NCBI GenBank assembly: GCA_023434825.1
Contig: JAEYSH010000218.1
Coordinates: 1-21,603 of the forward strand
Direction: 5' to 3'
Length of the DNA stretch: 21,603 nucleotides
DNA from: Methanobacteriota archaeon
GTDB taxonomy: Archaea; Methanobacteriota; Methanobacteria; Methanobacteriales; Methanobacteriaceae
This document shows, piece by piece, positions 6,801 through 14,036 of the stretch. Every line of letters begins with the position of its first letter. The first letter of the stretch is position 1. The notes beneath the pieces are model-generated. The model was not told where the DNA came from, searched no databases, and worked only from the letters and a program-made list of their open reading frames with translations. A program made the position numbers and the translations under genes.

Positions 6801-9563
6801 ATGGATACATCTAAACCATTTTCAGAAATCGGGGACATTTACAAGTTTTCAAAGGAAGAACTGTATTCTAAACTGGAAACATCTGAAAATGGTTTAAGTG
6901 AAGAAGAAGCTAAAAAAAAGCTTGAAATTTATGGGCCTAATCAAATTGAAGAAATTAAACAAAAACCACTGATATTCAAATTATTAGAGAATTTTTATAA
7001 TGTTTTAGCATTGCTTTTATGGGCTGCAAGCGTGCTTTCATTTATCGCTGGAACTCCACAGTTAGGTTTTGCAATTATTGCAGTGATTGTTATTAATGCT
7101 CTTTTTAGTTTCTGGCAGGAATTTCAGGCAGAAAAAGCTACAGATGCCCTTAAAAAGATACTGCCTTCAAAAGCAAAAATCACAAGAGAAGGTAAAGTAA
7201 GGGAAATACTCACCACCGAACTCGTTCCCGGAGATATAATAGTACTGGAAGAGGGAGACAATATATCTGCTGATTCAAGACTTATTGAAGCATTCAGGCT
7301 TAAAGTAGACAATTCCACCCTAACTGGCGAGTCAAGACCTATTAGAAAAGAATCCGAAGAAATGGATGAAGAAGATCATTCCTTTATTGAAATGCATAAT
7401 TTAATTTTTGCTGGAACCAGCGTTTCATCAGGCTCTGGAAAAGCAGTTGTTTTTGCAACAGGAAATAAAACAGAATTTAGTAAAATTGCAACACTCACTC
7501 AAGCTGTAAAAGAAGTTTCAAGCCCCTTACAAAAAGAAATAGGTAAATTAGCTAGAATAATAGCAATTATAGCCATATTAATGGGGGTTTCATTATTTTT
7601 CTTAAATATATTTGTAGTTGGCTTTCCACTGGAACTAGCATTCATTTTTGCAATAGGATTAACTGTTGCTAATGTCCCTGAAGGTCTTTTACCAACAGTA
7701 ACACTTTCACTTGCCGCTGCAGCTCAAAAAATGGTAGGAAAAAACGCTTTAGTTAAAAAACTCTCCAGTGTTGAAACATTAGGTTCAACAACAATTATTT
7801 GCACTGATAAAACCGGTACACTTACTAAAAACGAAATGACAGTGCGTAAAATTTGGATTCCCGGAGAAATAATTGATGTAACCGGTGCAGGTTATACTCC
7901 TGAAGGTAAATTCATTCATAACGACAAGGAAATATGTTATGATGAAATGAAAGAGCTCAAACTTTTAATGAGAACTTCTGCTTTTTGTAATGATGCAAAA
8001 TTAATTCCACCTAAAGATGGCGGAAAAAAATGGAAAATAATAGGAGACCCTACAGAAGCTTCACTCCTTGTTGCAGCATATAAAAGCGGTTTTAACCTTG
8101 AAGACGAGCTTAAAAGAATTCCAAGAATAACAGAACTGCCCTTTGACTCTAAAAGGAAATCAATGAGTTCAATTCACCAGAAAGAAGATAAAAAAGTGGC
8201 ATACATCAAAGGAGCACCTAAAAAGATTATTTCATTAAGTACTCATATTTCAGAGAAAGGAAAAATTAGGCCGTTATCTGATGAAGAAAAAGAAGAAATA
8301 TTTAAAATTCATGACGATCTTGCAAGTCAGGGTTTAAGAATCCTCGGAATAGCTTATAGAAATCTCCCTACTGATTTTGAAGATTACAAACCGAAAATGG
8401 TAGAAAAAAACATGATTTTGGTGGGAATGATGGCTATGCAGGACCCTCCTCGCCCAGAGGTGAAAGATGCTGTTGCACAGTGTCACCGCGCGGGAATAAG
8501 GATTTTAATGATTACAGGAGATTATGGACTTACAGCAAGAGCAATTGCTGAAGAGATAGGAATTATAAGTGGTCCCTGCGAAATAGTGAAGGGTAAAGAG
8601 CTAAATGAAATGTCTGATAATGAAGTAATGCAGTTATTGAATTCTGGATGCGATGTTATATTTGCACGTGCAGTACCAGAACATAAAATGAGAATTGCCA
8701 GTATACTTGAAGAAGAAGATGAAATAGTAGCAATGACCGGTGACGGCGTTAATGATGCTCCAGCGCTTCGAAAAGCAGATATTGGTGTTGCAATGGGAAT
8801 AACAGGTACAGATGTTGCTAAAGAAGCATCGGACATGGTTTTAACTGATGATAACTTTGCTACCATTGTTGAAGCCATCATGGAAGGAAGAACAATTTAT
8901 GAAAACATAAGAAAATTTATAACCTACATATTTACTCACGAAACCGCTGAAATCATCCCTTTTGTCCTTATGGTGATATTTAAAATCCCATTACCAATTA
9001 CAGTAATGCAAATACTTGCAATTGACCTTGGAACTGATACTCTACCTGCACTGGCTTTAGGTGTTGGGCCATCTGAGTCCGATGTTATGGACAGACCACC
9101 AAGATCTCGAAAGGAACATCTTTTAAATTTTGGAGTAATCTTTAGAGGGTATATATTTTTAGGATTAATAGAAGCTGCTCTTGTAATGTCTGGTTATTTC
9201 TGGATACTTTATGGAGGCGGCTGGCAATTAGGACAATCCTTACCATTTTCAGACACTCTTTATATTAAAGCCACAACCATGGTATTTGTAGGAATTGTAG
9301 CAGCACAGATTGGAAACCTTCTTGCATGTCAAACATCCAGAACTTCATCATTAACCATTGGATTATTAAAAAATAAATGGATACCAATGGGCATAGCATT
9401 TGAAGTTATAGTAATGCTTTCAATAGTATATATCCCTTATTTACAAGGTATATTTAACACAACGGGCCTTGGAATAAATGAATGGCTTTACGTACTTACA
9501 TTTATTCCTATTATGTTTTTTGCAGATGAATTAAGGAAATATGTCGTCCGGAAAAGATCATGA
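6801..9563 (+). CDS. P2-type cation-transporting ATPase with Na,K-ATPase-like signatures
   Basis: This 920-residue membrane pump couples ATP hydrolysis to cation transport through a phospho-aspartate. Domains in order: cation-ATPase N-terminal domain (about 8-75), M1-M2, actuator domain with TGES (175-178), M3-M4 with PEGLL (293-297), phosphorylation site Asp336 in DKTGT, nucleotide-binding domain, hinge motif TGDGVNDAP (646-654), then M5-M10. The M5 segment (ETAEIIPF), M6 (IDLGTD, 741-746) and the following SESDVMDRPPR resemble Na,K/H,K-ATPases more than SERCA pumps. Glu717, Asp742 and Asp746 match the spacing of pig Na,K-ATPase Glu779, Asp804 and Asp808. No beta-subunit gene is recognisable. 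The next genes encode a small membrane protein and a K+ channel. The ion carried (Na+, K+, Ca2+ or H+) cannot be assigned from sequence. Confidence 0.9.
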   Translation: MDTSKPFSEIGDIYKFSKEELYSKLETSENGLSEEEAKKKLEIYGPNQIEEIKQKPLIFKLLENFYNVLALLLWAASVLSFIAGTPQLGFAIIAVIVINALFSFWQEFQAEKATDALKKILPSKAKITREGKVREILTTELVPGDIIVLEEGDNISADSRLIEAFRLKVDNSTLTGESRPIRKESEEMDEEDHSFIEMHNLIFAGTSVSSGSGKAVVFATGNKTEFSKIATLTQAVKEVSSPLQKEIGKLARIIAIIAILMGVSLFFLNIFVVGFPLELAFIFAIGLTVANVPEGLLPTVTLSLAAAAQKMVGKNALVKKLSSVETLGSTTIICTDKTGTLTKNEMTVRKIWIPGEIIDVTGAGYTPEGKFIHNDKEICYDEMKELKLLMRTSAFCNDAKLIPPKDGGKKWKIIGDPTEASLLVAAYKSGFNLEDELKRIPRITELPFDSKRKSMSSIHQKEDKKVAYIKGAPKKIISLSTHISEKGKIRPLSDEEKEEIFKIHDDLASQGLRILGIAYRNLPTDFEDYKPKMVEKNMILVGMMAMQDPPRPEVKDAVAQCHRAGIRILMITGDYGLTARAIAEEIGIISGPCEIVKGKELNEMSDNEVMQLLNSGCDVIFARAVPEHKMRIASILEEEDEIVAMTGDGVNDAPALRKADIGVAMGITGTDVAKEASDMVLTDDNFATIVEAIMEGRTIYENIRKFITYIFTHETAEIIPFVLMVIFKIPLPITVMQILAIDLGTDTLPALALGVGPSESDVMDRPPRSRKEHLLNFGVIFRGYIFLGLIEAALVMSGYFWILYGGGWQLGQSLPFSDTLYIKATTMVFVGIVAAQIGNLLACQTSRTSSLTIGLLKNKWIPMGIAFEVIVMLSIVYIPYLQGIFNTTGLGINEWLYVLTFIPIMFFADELRKYVVRKRS

Positions 9564-9612
9564 ATCTTTGCACAATATTTGCCTAAAATTGAAAATTGAG
9601 AACAAAAAATTC

Positions 9613-9618
9613 TTTTTT
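9613..9618 (+). terminator. Short T-run after the ATPase gene
   Basis: Six T about 50 bases past the ATPase stop form a weak archaeal terminator. It may only partly separate the ATPase transcript from the small-protein/mthK unit. Confidence 0.3.
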
Positions 9619-9693
9619 AAATTAAAAATTATATCGATAAATATTTTTATAATTAATAATGATAATTTATTTATATTATAATGGAGGCATTTA

Positions 9694-10050
9694 ATGAAGC
9701 TTAAAACAGGGATTTTTATAATATTTTTAGCTATTGGGCTCCTCGGAGCACCTAATTGTATTTTTGCACAACAATATGAAGATTCATCATCTGATGCTGC
9801 TATAAAAGGGAATTTAGATAGTAATATGGTTATTAACAGTTTAACTCCTTTACTCAAGGGAAGCAGTGGAGGTAAAAGTTCTGGCTCCAGTAGTTCCAAA
9901 AGTGTCAGTAAAGCGGTGAAAAAAGCTGATGGTGACGATGATGATACTACTACAGACGATGGCTCTGGCTGGTGGATTACAATAATCATATTAATAATAA
10001 TATTTGGAATTATAGGCGTTTTAATATGGTATTTTGTGATACGGAAATAA
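9694..10050 (+). CDS. Small exported single-pass membrane protein with Ser-rich linker and acidic juxtamembrane patch
   Basis: I do not recognise a family. The 118-residue protein has an N-terminal signal sequence, probably cut after Ala25 (IFA/QQ). A Ser/Gly-rich stretch follows at about 57-72, then a Lys-containing segment, a strongly acidic patch (DGDDDDTTTDDG, 79-90), one hydrophobic membrane helix (about 93-115) and a short RK end. The predicted topology puts the acidic patch outside, against the membrane, and the C-terminus inside. A perfect GGAGG at 9683-9687 precedes the ATG. It lies 130 bases after a cation ATPase gene and 36 bases before an MthK-type channel gene, with which it probably shares a transcript. 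An accessory role for channel or pump is inference from position. A long - strand frame over it is a composition shadow. Confidence 0.75.
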   Translation: MKLKTGIFIIFLAIGLLGAPNCIFAQQYEDSSSDAAIKGNLDSNMVINSLTPLLKGSSGGKSSGSSSSKSVSKAVKKADGDDDDTTTDDGSGWWITIIILIIIFGIIGVLIWYFVIRK

Positions 10051-10086
10051 TTCCATTCCTTTTTAAACAAATAAAAGGTAATTTTT

Positions 10087-11106
10087 ATGAATATAATATT
10101 CAGAGTTTTAAGGAAAAGCCTTCCTTTAGTACTCAAAGAAAGAATGACACGTGTTTTTATCTGGATACTTGGAGTTATCGCCTATGCAACTATTGGCTTT
10201 CACTTTATTGAAGGACAACCATGGACCGTATCATTATACTGGACATTTGTAACCATTGGAACGGTAGGATATGGAGATTACAGTCCTAAAACTACTTTAG
10301 GAATGTTTTTCACGATTTCAGTGATAGTATTGGGTATAGGAAGCTTTGCAATCGCAATTGAAGCTATAGTTGACTTTTTATTACAAAGACAGGAAAGAAG
10401 GATAAGAGGGTTGATTAATGTGGAAAAATCACGGCATGTAGTAATATGCGGCTGGACAGAAAGTACAATGGAATGTATTAACGAAATTGGAAGAGAAAAT
10501 GAGATTTTTGTAATTGATGAAGATGAAAATGTACGCCAGAAAGCTATAAAAAATAACATTAATTTTGTTCATGGAGATCCAACACGGATAAAAGACCTTG
10601 AAAAAGCCAATGTCAGAGGTGCTAAAGCTATAATCATAGATATGGAATCAGATTCTGAAACAATCCATTGTATATTAAGTATTCGTAAAATAGACCAGGA
10701 TGTCAGGATAATTGCTGAAGCACAACGCTATGAGAATATAGAACAATTTAAGCTTGCAGGAGCAAGTCAAGTTATTTCTCCATTTGTAATATCTGGAAGA
10801 CTCATGAAAAAAAGTATTGATGACGGCTATGAAGCAATGTTTGTCCAGGAAGTACTTGCAGAACACAAAACCCGTGAAATGAAAGAAGTTCTGGTAACTG
10901 AAGACAGCTATTTTGCTGGAAAGTCAATTCGTGAAGCAGATATACATGAAAAAACAGGCGTTATACTGGTTGGAATTGGAGAAAGTGGTAATTTAGCCAT
11001 AGATCCTTCAAGAGATTATGTTATTAAACCCGGAGACATAATGCTTGGAATTGGAAAGCCTGAAGAATTTGAAAAGTTAGAAAAGGAATGTGCGGGTGAA
11101 AAGTAG
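10087..11106 (+). CDS. mthK: MthK-type calcium-gated potassium channel
   Basis: This 339-residue protein closely follows MthK of Methanothermobacter. It has TM1 (about 21-42), pore helix and selectivity filter TVGYGD (59-64), TM2 (about 72-98) with hinge Gly83, an RCK/TrkA-N domain from about 107 (RHVVICGW) and a TrkA-C domain from about 245. Four subunits form the pore, and an octameric RCK ring opens it on Ca2+ binding. Compared with MthK from memory, Ca2+ ligands Asp184 and Glu210 correspond to Asp185 and Glu211 here, but Glu212 corresponds to Gln213. Met107, the internal start that yields free RCK subunits in MthK, is Arg here. AAGGTA sits six bases before the ATG. The gene follows the small membrane-protein gene and meets sfsA tail to tail with one base between stops. 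Confidence 0.93.
   Translation: MNIIFRVLRKSLPLVLKERMTRVFIWILGVIAYATIGFHFIEGQPWTVSLYWTFVTIGTVGYGDYSPKTTLGMFFTISVIVLGIGSFAIAIEAIVDFLLQRQERRIRGLINVEKSRHVVICGWTESTMECINEIGRENEIFVIDEDENVRQKAIKNNINFVHGDPTRIKDLEKANVRGAKAIIIDMESDSETIHCILSIRKIDQDVRIIAEAQRYENIEQFKLAGASQVISPFVISGRLMKKSIDDGYEAMFVQEVLAEHKTREMKEVLVTEDSYFAGKSIREADIHEKTGVILVGIGESGNLAIDPSRDYVIKPGDIMLGIGKPEEFEKLEKECAGEK
10406..10422 (+). promoter_or_regulatory. Possible internal ribosome-binding site and GTG start for free RCK subunit of MthK
   Basis: GAGGG at 10406-10410 lies nine bases before an in-frame GTG at codon 112, at the start of the RCK domain. A second pair, GAAGG at 10397-10401 and TTG at codon 109, overlaps it. In MthK a separate RCK polypeptide is made from an internal Met107 codon, which is AGA here. 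Either alternative start would give almost the same product. This is prediction only. Confidence 0.35.
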
Positions 11107-11107
11107 A

Positions 11108-11818
11108 TTAAAAATTAAAATCGATTTTTATTCTTTTTAAAGGTTCCATTTCTAAAATATTCTTTTTATAATTATTTTTAAATGAATAAGCAATTATATT
11201 AACCCCTTCTTCATGAGCCTGTTTTAAAACATTTGAAAAATCTGGATCCATAACAAAATTAGGTGAAAATGATTCAGCATCCTCACAAGCTATTAAAAAT
11301 AATATAGATGCATCAAAACCTTCTTCTTTTGCAGTGATAAGCTCTTCAACGTGTCTTTTACCCCTTAAAGTTGGTGCATCGGGAAATTTAGCATGTCCTC
11401 CCTCAACTAATGTGCATCCTTTAACTTCAAGCAACATTTTTTCGTTATTTTTGTTAGAAAGCAGGAAATCAATTCTACTTTTACCATAAGTATATTCTCG
11501 TTTTTCAACAGAATAACCTTTAACTTCATCTATTATCTGTAAATCGATTAAGTCAGCAGCCATATCACTATGAAAGCCAGAATTTATCAATACCCACAAA
11601 TTACCCTTTAAAACACCTATAACATCAAATTTAGTCTTTCTCTTAGCAGTATTTAATGCGGGTCTTAATAACAAGTTTACATCAGGAGTTAAAAGTTCCT
11701 TAAGCCTTCCAGGATCTCTTAAATGTGCATTTTCTAATTTTTCGTTGTATCTAAATGTTACTGTGAACCTGTTGGGCCTTTCAACGAAATTACCCTGAAT
11801 TATGTTTTTAATTATCAT
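11108..11818 (-). CDS. sfsA: SfsA family protein (PD-(D/E)XK nuclease-like)
   Basis: The 236-residue product matches SfsA along its whole length. An OB-like N-terminal part with NRFTVTFRYN and HLRDPGRLKELL is followed by a nuclease-like core. Its active-site residues appear as Asp117 (RIDFLL), Glu131 and Lys133 (LLEVKGCTLVE), then KFPDAPTLRGKRHVEEL. SfsA was named for sugar fermentation stimulation in E. coli, but its fold points to DNA binding or cleavage, and its archaeal role is unknown. It starts 10 bases after the stop of the carboxypeptidase-like gene, so the two form an operon. It faces mthK tail to tail. Confidence 0.93.
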   Translation of the reverse strand: MIIKNIIQGNFVERPNRFTVTFRYNEKLENAHLRDPGRLKELLTPDVNLLLRPALNTAKRKTKFDVIGVLKGNLWVLINSGFHSDMAADLIDLQIIDEVKGYSVEKREYTYGKSRIDFLLSNKNNEKMLLEVKGCTLVEGGHAKFPDAPTLRGKRHVEELITAKEEGFDASILFLIACEDAESFSPNFVMDPDFSNVLKQAHEEGVNIIAYSFKNNYKKNILEMEPLKRIKIDFNF

Positions 11819-11828
11819 TTTAAACCTT

Positions 11829-12566
11829 TTAAGTTAATTTAAGTTCATCTATAGCCTTAATCACGTCAACAGCATGATTTACAGTGATGTAGTAAGACTC
11901 ATATCTATAACTTTCATAAATTATAGCTGGAATTCCGGATTTTATTAATGGAATAGTAACATATGAAGGACTTTTTGGCCCTGCTTCAAGAGGAGGAGTA
12001 TAATAAACAATCCATGGTATTTTAATTGTTAGTTCGTGGGCAATTGATTTTGATTTAATATCATCTTTAGGGACATAAACGAAATTTTCTTTTTGAAAAT
12101 CATCTCCCCTATTAGAATGTACATCTATTGCTAGATTATAATGATTTTGAATTATATCCGGAACAACAAACTGATAAGCCAATAATTGTCCATTCATTCT
12201 TCCATTGTCGTAAGAAGTTCTATCTTTAGTAACATCCACGCTATAAATATAAAAAGATGAATTAAGGGATTTATTTAAGCCTAAAAGCGATGCTGCTAAT
12301 GCTCTGTTGGAATCAGCTTCCAAAGGATGTACTCCAACTATAATAGCAATTTTTTGAGTTCCGTTTGGGTTTCCATATGGTCCGCTTTTAATCACAGTTC
12401 CGTATTTAGTGTTGCCCAGAACTTGAGGAGCTTCTAATTCTGTTGAATTAATACTTAAGTTCTCATTATCCTGAAAATTTGAACCATATGACATTGAATA
12501 GCTAAAAGCTACCAGTATAAAAATTATTATACTCATTAACACAAATCCATTGTTCATTTCAGCCAT
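11829..12566 (-). CDS. Membrane-anchored M14/AspA-like zinc carboxypeptidase-type protein
   Basis: This 245-residue protein begins with a hydrophobic segment (about 8-28) acting as signal sequence or N-terminal anchor, so the domain should be outside. The core has the arrangement of zinc carboxypeptidases and succinylglutamate desuccinylase/aspartoacylase: His80-x-x-Glu83 (GVHPLEAD), a third ligand His150 (IDVHSNRG), and a possible catalytic Glu218 (IYESY). Arg123 in NGRMNG may bind substrate carboxylate. The domain is short for M14. A plausible substrate is a peptide or amide outside the cell, perhaps from pseudomurein, but nothing in the sequence proves that. The ATG at 12566 follows GGAGTGA. 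It is the first gene of an operon with sfsA and divergent from cfbD. Confidence 0.68.
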   Translation of the reverse strand: MAEMNNGFVLMSIIIFILVAFSYSMSYGSNFQDNENLSINSTELEAPQVLGNTKYGTVIKSGPYGNPNGTQKIAIIVGVHPLEADSNRALAASLLGLNKSLNSSFYIYSVDVTKDRTSYDNGRMNGQLLAYQFVVPDIIQNHYNLAIDVHSNRGDDFQKENFVYVPKDDIKSKSIAHELTIKIPWIVYYTPPLEAGPKSPSYVTIPLIKSGIPAIIYESYRYESYYITVNHAVDVIKAIDELKLT

Positions 12567-12803
12567 TAGGACTTCACTCCCACTTATTGATAAATATCAT
12601 ATAATACAATCTTATTTCTGCTTCATGAATTTACGAATAAAATCATATAGAATAAATTGAATACTTGAATCATAAACACATTAATTTAACAACTAAATAT
12701 TTTAATTCTTAAATCTTATAGGATGTTTAAAATATAAATAAAAAACTGATCAACAGATAAACAATCGTTATTATATCATAAAAAATTGCTTAAAATGGAT
12801 TTT

Positions 12804-12811
12804 TTTATAAA
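12804..12811 (+). promoter_or_regulatory. TATA-box-like element upstream of cfbD
   Basis: TTTATAAA lies about 50 bases before the TTG start of cfbD, correctly placed for a start of transcription near 12833 and a short leader containing GAGGTGA (12845-12851). The rest of the 289-base divergent spacer is AT-rich with no visible gene. Confidence 0.45.
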
Positions 12812-12855
12812 ATAATTATAAGAATATCAGTGAATTACTATTTAGAGGTGAAAAT

Positions 12856-13926
12856 TTGCATCCAAGACCAAGTCCAATTGCTGCATCATTATATACACTT
12901 AGAGACATGAATACTGACGTTATTATATTACATGGCCCGCACGGCTGCTGTTTTAGGACAGGAAGACTACTTGAAAACGATGGAGTAAGGGTAGTTACCA
13001 CTGCAATGTCAGAAAATGATTTTATTTTCGGAGCATCAGCTAAACTAGAAGAAACATTAAAAGAAGTTGAATCCCTTTTCTCACCCGAACTCGTTGGAAT
13101 TGTTGGAACCTGTGCCAGCATGATAATAGGGGAAGACCTTAAAGAAGCTATTCAAAATGCAAACATCAATGCTAAAGTACTTGCCGTAGAATCGCATGGA
13201 GGTTTAAGCGAAGGAGATAATACTGAAGGAGCAATAGCAGTTTTAGAGGCTGCAAGTGAAGAGGGAATTATTCCGGAAGAAGAAACCCAACGGCAATCTA
13301 AAATGCTAAGATTAGCAACAGAAATTGAAAAAACAAGAGGAATGGCTAAAGGAGGCTATATTGCCCCATCATATGGTGATGATAAGGAAGAAATTGCTTC
13401 AATATTAACTCAGAAGTTAAAAAATGGCGAAAAAGTTGTTATAGTATTAAACGCCAAGAAAGAAACATCATATTTATTTGCAGATATTTTAAAAATCCCA
13501 TATAATAAAATAAATCCTGAAAACGTACCATTAATAATTGCAAACCTGGATGAAAACATCGGACTTCCAAGAATTAGACAACATGCAGTTAATATAAAAC
13601 AAGAGCTCAAAGAGGAAGGTGTTGATATTGATATTATCACTGGAGGGCTTGATGAATATCCTGTGACTGGAAATGAAGCAGTCAAGCATTTAAAAGATAT
13701 GGATTTAGATTTTGTTATTGTAGCAGGAGTACCTCATGCACTTCCTATAGAAACACTAAATATAGAAACTTTAGCAATAACAGACGGTCCAAGACTTGTA
13801 GAACCTCTAAAAGAGTTAGGTTATACCTATGTTGTCACTGAACTGGATGCTCATGCCAAAACATTGGGTGTGGATAAAATTGTGGCTTCAGATTTTGGTG
13901 ATGTTTTAAGAAAGAATTTAAGTTAG
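12856..13926 (+). CDS. cfbD: Ni-sirohydrochlorin a,c-diamide reductive cyclase, catalytic subunit CfbD
   Basis: CfbD is the NifD-like subunit that, with the NifH-like ATPase CfbC, reduces Ni-sirohydrochlorin a,c-diamide in the synthesis of coenzyme F430, the nickel cofactor of methyl-coenzyme M reductase. The N-terminus HPRPSPIAASLYTLRD is characteristic. Cys31 or Cys32 (HGPHGCCFRTGR) and Cys86 (VGTCASMIIGED) are candidate ligands for the iron-sulfur cluster held between subunits. The length, 356 residues, is normal for this short nitrogenase-like protein. The start is TTG, supported by GAGGTGA four bases upstream and by the family N-terminus starting there. cfbC, cfbA, cfbB and cfbE are not in the window. 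It was formerly listed as a methanogenesis marker. Confidence 0.92.
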   Translation: MHPRPSPIAASLYTLRDMNTDVIILHGPHGCCFRTGRLLENDGVRVVTTAMSENDFIFGASAKLEETLKEVESLFSPELVGIVGTCASMIIGEDLKEAIQNANINAKVLAVESHGGLSEGDNTEGAIAVLEAASEEGIIPEEETQRQSKMLRLATEIEKTRGMAKGGYIAPSYGDDKEEIASILTQKLKNGEKVVIVLNAKKETSYLFADILKIPYNKINPENVPLIIANLDENIGLPRIRQHAVNIKQELKEEGVDIDIITGGLDEYPVTGNEAVKHLKDMDLDFVIVAGVPHALPIETLNIETLAITDGPRLVEPLKELGYTYVVTELDAHAKTLGVDKIVASDFGDVLRKNLS

Positions 13927-14036
13927 ATTATAATTAAATAAATGAGAAGAACAATATTAAATTAAAAATAATCAAATTCAAAAACAGAATATTTTAAAAT
14001 TATAAAGATAATAATAATCTAAGATTCGGTGATTTA

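Noticed and set aside
8522..8881. 119-codon reverse-strand frame inside the P-type ATPase gene
   Set aside because: It is antisense to the highly conserved TGDGVNDAP region and its composition is typical of a shadow frame.
9558..10136. Long reverse-strand frame of 192 codons over the small membrane-protein gene
   Set aside because: It mirrors the + strand gene, which has a signal peptide, GGAGG ribosome-binding site and membrane helix. The reverse product is low-complexity Ser/Leu/Pro/Ile and runs through the spacer and into mthK.
9972..10211. 79-codon + strand frame bridging the small gene and mthK
   Set aside because: It overlaps both real genes in another frame, has no ribosome-binding site and encodes no recognisable protein.
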